The notes under the pieces are model-generated. The model searched no databases, was not told the DNA's origin, and saw nothing but the letters and a program-made list of their open reading frames with translations. 9,514 nucleotides of DNA, taken from NCBI GenBank assembly GCA_027005175.1, contig JALTMC010000879.1, positions 1 to 9,514 on the forward strand, in the 5' to 3' direction. Position numbers and translations under genes: made by a program. This stretch comes from Myxococcales bacterium. GTDB taxonomy: Bacteria; Myxococcota_C; UBA6777. Shown piece after piece: positions 7,511 through 9,514 of the stretch; the stretch's first letter is position 1; every line of letters begins with the position of its first letter.

Positions 7511-8899
7511 ATGCGTTTCAATCGACGCTTTTTTCTAAAATCAATGGGGCTGGGTGCAGCTGGAAGTTTTCTACTGCAACCCTGGGATCTTTCGACATTG
7601 CAAGCCGAACCCAAGCAAAAGAGACCCAAACGATACTTTGTTTTTGCTTATTTTCAGGGAGGTTGGGATATTACTCAATCTCTAGACCCACGTGATCCAG
7701 GTATATTTTCAGAGTCAAGGGTTGCTGAGACGAAGATTCAACTGGGCTGGGATCGTCTTCCCGATCGCTTGCGCGATGGCACGAAGGTCGACCGTCAGAT
7801 TATTCAACCCAAAGGATCTAATATTGAATTTGGGCCTGCGATGAAGGCTTTTGCGGAAGCTGGCCATCACGATGTTAGCTGTGTTGTTCGTGGTATGGCG
7901 ATGGATACAGTAACCCATGAAGTGGGTCGTCGTTATATGATCACGGGCATGATGCCAAACGGTCTGAATGCAAAAGGTTCTTCTGTTCCCACGCGAATTG
8001 TGGCCAACCAAGGGGATATCACTCCTGTTCCAAACTTGGTGGTGCGGGTTGAGTCCTACAACCGGGATCTCCCGGCTTATGCAAGCGGTTTGAAGGTCTC
8101 AAGCATTACGGACTTGTTGCAAACATTGCGTGATGGTCCTCAGGCTCCCAACAAAGAGCTTCGCGCTTTGTTGCAGGAGTATCGTGCGACCCGCCGGGAT
8201 TGCGATCCTGTACGGCTCAATGACAACGCTATGATGGATTTGATTAAGTCAGCACAAACCAAGTCAAGGACACTGGTTGAGAGTGGTTTGAGCAATATGT
8301 TTAACTTTCTCAATGCCAAAGATCCCGAGATGGTGAAGATGAAGAATCGCTATGCGATTCGTTCTTTGACCTCGTCACAAGCACAGGCTGCCATGGCCTT
8401 TCAGGCGATTCGCAACAATGTCGCACAGTGTATCTCGATTGAGATAGCAGGTGGTCTTGACACACATGGTGAAGAGTGGGGGGATGACCATATTGAGAGG
8501 CTTCACACTGGATTCAAGGCTCTCTCTCAATTGGTTACGGATCTTAAGAATACACCTCATCCTGAGAAACCAGGTGATAAACTGATCGACCACACTACTA
8601 TTATGTGTTTCAGTGAGTTTGGCCGCACTCCTGTGATAAACAACCGTGATGGGCGTGACCATCACATTGCCAACGCTTCGTTGTTAATTGGTGCAGGTGT
8701 CCCCTTCAACAAAGTGATTGGTGCTTCTTCCGATAAAGGAATGGGGCCTGAGGCGATCGATCCTCTCACTGGAAAACCTGTGTCAGCAGGTGGTACGATC
8801 CTCACCCCATCACTCGTTGCCGCCTCAATTATGCAAGCCAACGGCTTCAACACCGACAAACTCCGTGTTGACGGACTCCCCTGCCTGATTCGCACCTAG
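7511..8899 (+). CDS. Tat-exported DUF1501 protein
   Basis: 462-aa member of the DUF1501 family (PF07394), distantly related to the alkaline phosphatase/sulfatase fold; no reaction is established. ATG 7511 has AGGAG six bases upstream. The N terminus is a twin-arginine signal: NRRFFLK (4-10), a short hydrophobic stretch and a cleavage-like LQA near 32, so it is folded before export and may carry a cofactor or metal. Family landmarks: YFVFAYFQGGWD (42-53), the internal GGLDTHGEEW (314-323), the hallmark FSEFGRTP (368-374 with following Pro) and GRDHH (381-385) with likely metal-binding His and Asp, then LLIGAGVP (391-398). It is the last gene of the operon, 103 bases after the preceding one, a gap that shows no gene or terminator. 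DUF1501 genes commonly neighbour PSCyt/PSD genes, as here. Oddity: the last 21 codons, including the TAG, are tandemly duplicated downstream. Confidence 0.95.
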   Translation: MRFNRRFFLKSMGLGAAGSFLLQPWDLSTLQAEPKQKRPKRYFVFAYFQGGWDITQSLDPRDPGIFSESRVAETKIQLGWDRLPDRLRDGTKVDRQIIQPKGSNIEFGPAMKAFAEAGHHDVSCVVRGMAMDTVTHEVGRRYMITGMMPNGLNAKGSSVPTRIVANQGDITPVPNLVVRVESYNRDLPAYASGLKVSSITDLLQTLRDGPQAPNKELRALLQEYRATRRDCDPVRLNDNAMMDLIKSAQTKSRTLVESGLSNMFNFLNAKDPEMVKMKNRYAIRSLTSSQAQAAMAFQAIRNNVAQCISIEIAGGLDTHGEEWGDDHIERLHTGFKALSQLVTDLKNTPHPEKPGDKLIDHTTIMCFSEFGRTPVINNRDGRDHHIANASLLIGAGVPFNKVIGASSDKGMGPEAIDPLTGKPVSAGGTILTPSLVAASIMQANGFNTDKLRVDGLPCLIRT

Positions 8900-9101
8900 C
8901 CCAAAGTGCTCGCCAACGGTTTTAACGCCGACAAACTCTGTGTTGACGGACTCCCCTGCCTGATTCGCACCTAGCCCAAAGTGCTTGCCAACGGTTTCAA
9001 CGCCGACAAACTCGAACGAATTTGGACTCACATTGATTCAGATTTTTTTGAATCAGTTAGACAGTGGTTTGAATACCGACAAACTCGACCGAATTTGGAC
9101 T
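8837..9101 (+). repeat. Tandem duplication of the DUF1501 gene 3' end, four units, last two partial
   Basis: Unit 1 (8837-8911) is the last 20 codons of the gene plus TAG and twelve bases. Unit 2 (8912-8986) matches it at 70 of 75 positions and keeps the same reading frame and TAG. Unit 3 starts at 8987, keeps 27 bases (ANGFNADKL), then switches to a different tail (ERIWT). Unit 4 (about 9062-9101) is a degenerate copy of unit 3, offset by 73 bases and therefore in another frame, reading SGLNTDKLDRIWTL. The period of 75 is 25 codons, and three of the five unit 1/2 differences are silent. The extra copies lie after a stop and are probably not translated. Confidence 0.9.
9032..9057 (+). terminator. 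Weak AT-rich hairpin downstream of the DUF1501 gene
   Basis: TGATTCA (9034-9040) pairs with TGAATCA (9049-9055) around a T-rich loop, extendable by a G-T and an A-T pair. The stem is AT-rich and no T tract follows it, so it is at best a poor intrinsic terminator for the operon. It lies between repeat units 3 and 4. Confidence 0.25.
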
Positions 9102-9457
9102 CTCTCTCTTCCAATCTCTCTCTTACCTCTGTCTTACAGCGAAACGCTGTTCGAACGATTCTCCCCGAGAGTTTACCATGCTCGGCAAGACATACAGAGG
9201 GCATTTGGAGTGGAGAGGCTTTCAAAGGATGCAATGATCCTGGAGTCTGTCGTCGTGCTTATGGTGTGCCGTGCTTATGGTGGTGTTGCTTCGGGACTCA
9301 AGAACCTCACTGTTGCGTTCATAGGCTTCGCGTGCTGGGAATAGGAATTTTTTTTTGGTAATTCAGCTTGTTTCGGAAGAGTGGAGCACTTATTCTTAGT
9401 TTTAGAGGCTTCGTTTCGGGCCTTTACCCACAACACGTTCGGCCAGGGGGAAGAGTT
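9102..9457. other. Intergenic stretch without a convincing gene
   Basis: It begins with a C/T-rich tract (about 9100-9135) and contains a 13-base direct repeat with period 16 (9254-9266 and 9270-9282) and a run of nine T at 9348-9356 with no strong stem before it. Open frames crossing it, up to 126 codons, begin inside the DUF1501 repeat debris, have no ribosome binding site and no recognisable domain. I read them as chance or as decayed sequence. Confidence 0.5.
9368..9396 (+). promoter_or_regulatory. Weak promoter candidate for the gene at 9458
   Basis: TTGTTT (9368-9373) and TATTCT (9391-9396) are 17 bases apart, which would start transcription about 55 bases before the ATG at 9458. The hexamers match the sigma-70 consensus at only three and four of six positions, so position and spacing are the main support. 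Confidence 0.3.
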
Positions 9458-9514
9458 ATGAGTAAATATGCAATTCGGATGGTCTCCGCTGGATTTTTTA
9501 CACTGTCTCTTATC
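9458..9514 (+). CDS. Start of an exported protein gene, cut by the window edge
   Basis: An ATG preceded by a purine-rich AGGGGGAAGAG ribosome binding site opens a frame that stays open for all 19 codons left in the window. The peptide MSKYAIRMVSAGFFTLSLI has basic residues followed by a hydrophobic run, typical of the start of a signal peptide or lipoprotein signal. Too little is present to name a family. It follows the DUF1501 operon on the same strand but after a gap of some 560 bases, so it is probably a separate transcript. Confidence 0.6.
   Translation, partial: MSKYAIRMVSAGFFTLSLI

Noticed and set aside
8837-9101. CRISPR-like array
   Set aside because: The units are contiguous copies of a coding 3' end with no unique spacers, and no cas genes are present.
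9254-9282. 13-base direct repeat with period 16
   Set aside because: Only two copies in a low-information region with no associated feature; probably slippage or chance.
8981-9361. Plus-strand 126-codon frame after the DUF1501 gene
   Set aside because: It starts within the duplicated gene end, runs in frame with it only because the repeat period is 75, and its later part shows no domain; best read as remnant sequence.

Overview
The window looks like chromosomal DNA of a bacterium with an outer membrane and many secreted proteins. Myxococcota, Bradymonadota or a related former deltaproteobacterial lineage fits best; Planctomycetota is less likely. The reasons are the density of lipoproteins with long Asn/Gln/Pro- or Glu-rich linkers, a DUF1501 gene in an operon with planctomycete-cytochrome-type (PSCyt/PSD) proteins, and roughly balanced base composition. 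This assignment is inference; there is no rRNA or other phylogenetic marker.

Left third (1-3153), minus strand. A lipoprotein gene runs off the left edge; its frame is open from the start at 1484 to base 1. Upstream of it, on the same strand, is a complete family I (Pseudomonas/Burkholderia-type) triacylglycerol lipase made as a lipoprotein, starting at a TTG codon with a good ribosome binding site. A plausible sigma-70 promoter lies upstream of the lipase.

Middle (3154-8899). A 370-base divergent intergenic region separates the lipase from a plus-strand four-gene operon. In order it encodes: a lipoprotein with an Asn-rich heptad repeat, a beta-propeller-like middle and a C-terminal CXXCH cytochrome module; an exported PSCyt2/PSCyt3/PSD2-like (DUF1549/DUF1588/DUF1585) protein with a second CXXCH; a small lipoprotein of an unrecognised family; and a Tat-exported DUF1501 protein. 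All four carry export signals, so the set probably forms one extracytoplasmic, possibly heme-containing, system of unknown biochemical role.

Right end (8837-9514). The last 63 bases of the DUF1501 gene, including its TAG stop, plus 12 downstream bases are tandemly duplicated out of the gene with period 75. Two more divergent partial copies follow. After this scar-like region and some 350 bases without a convincing gene, a new plus-strand gene starts at 9458 with a signal-peptide-like N terminus and leaves the window after 19 codons.

The most unusual points are the duplicated 3' end of the DUF1501 gene, the pairwise-identical 21-bp repeats in the first operon gene, and the propeller-cytochrome fusion within the PSCyt/DUF1501 operon.
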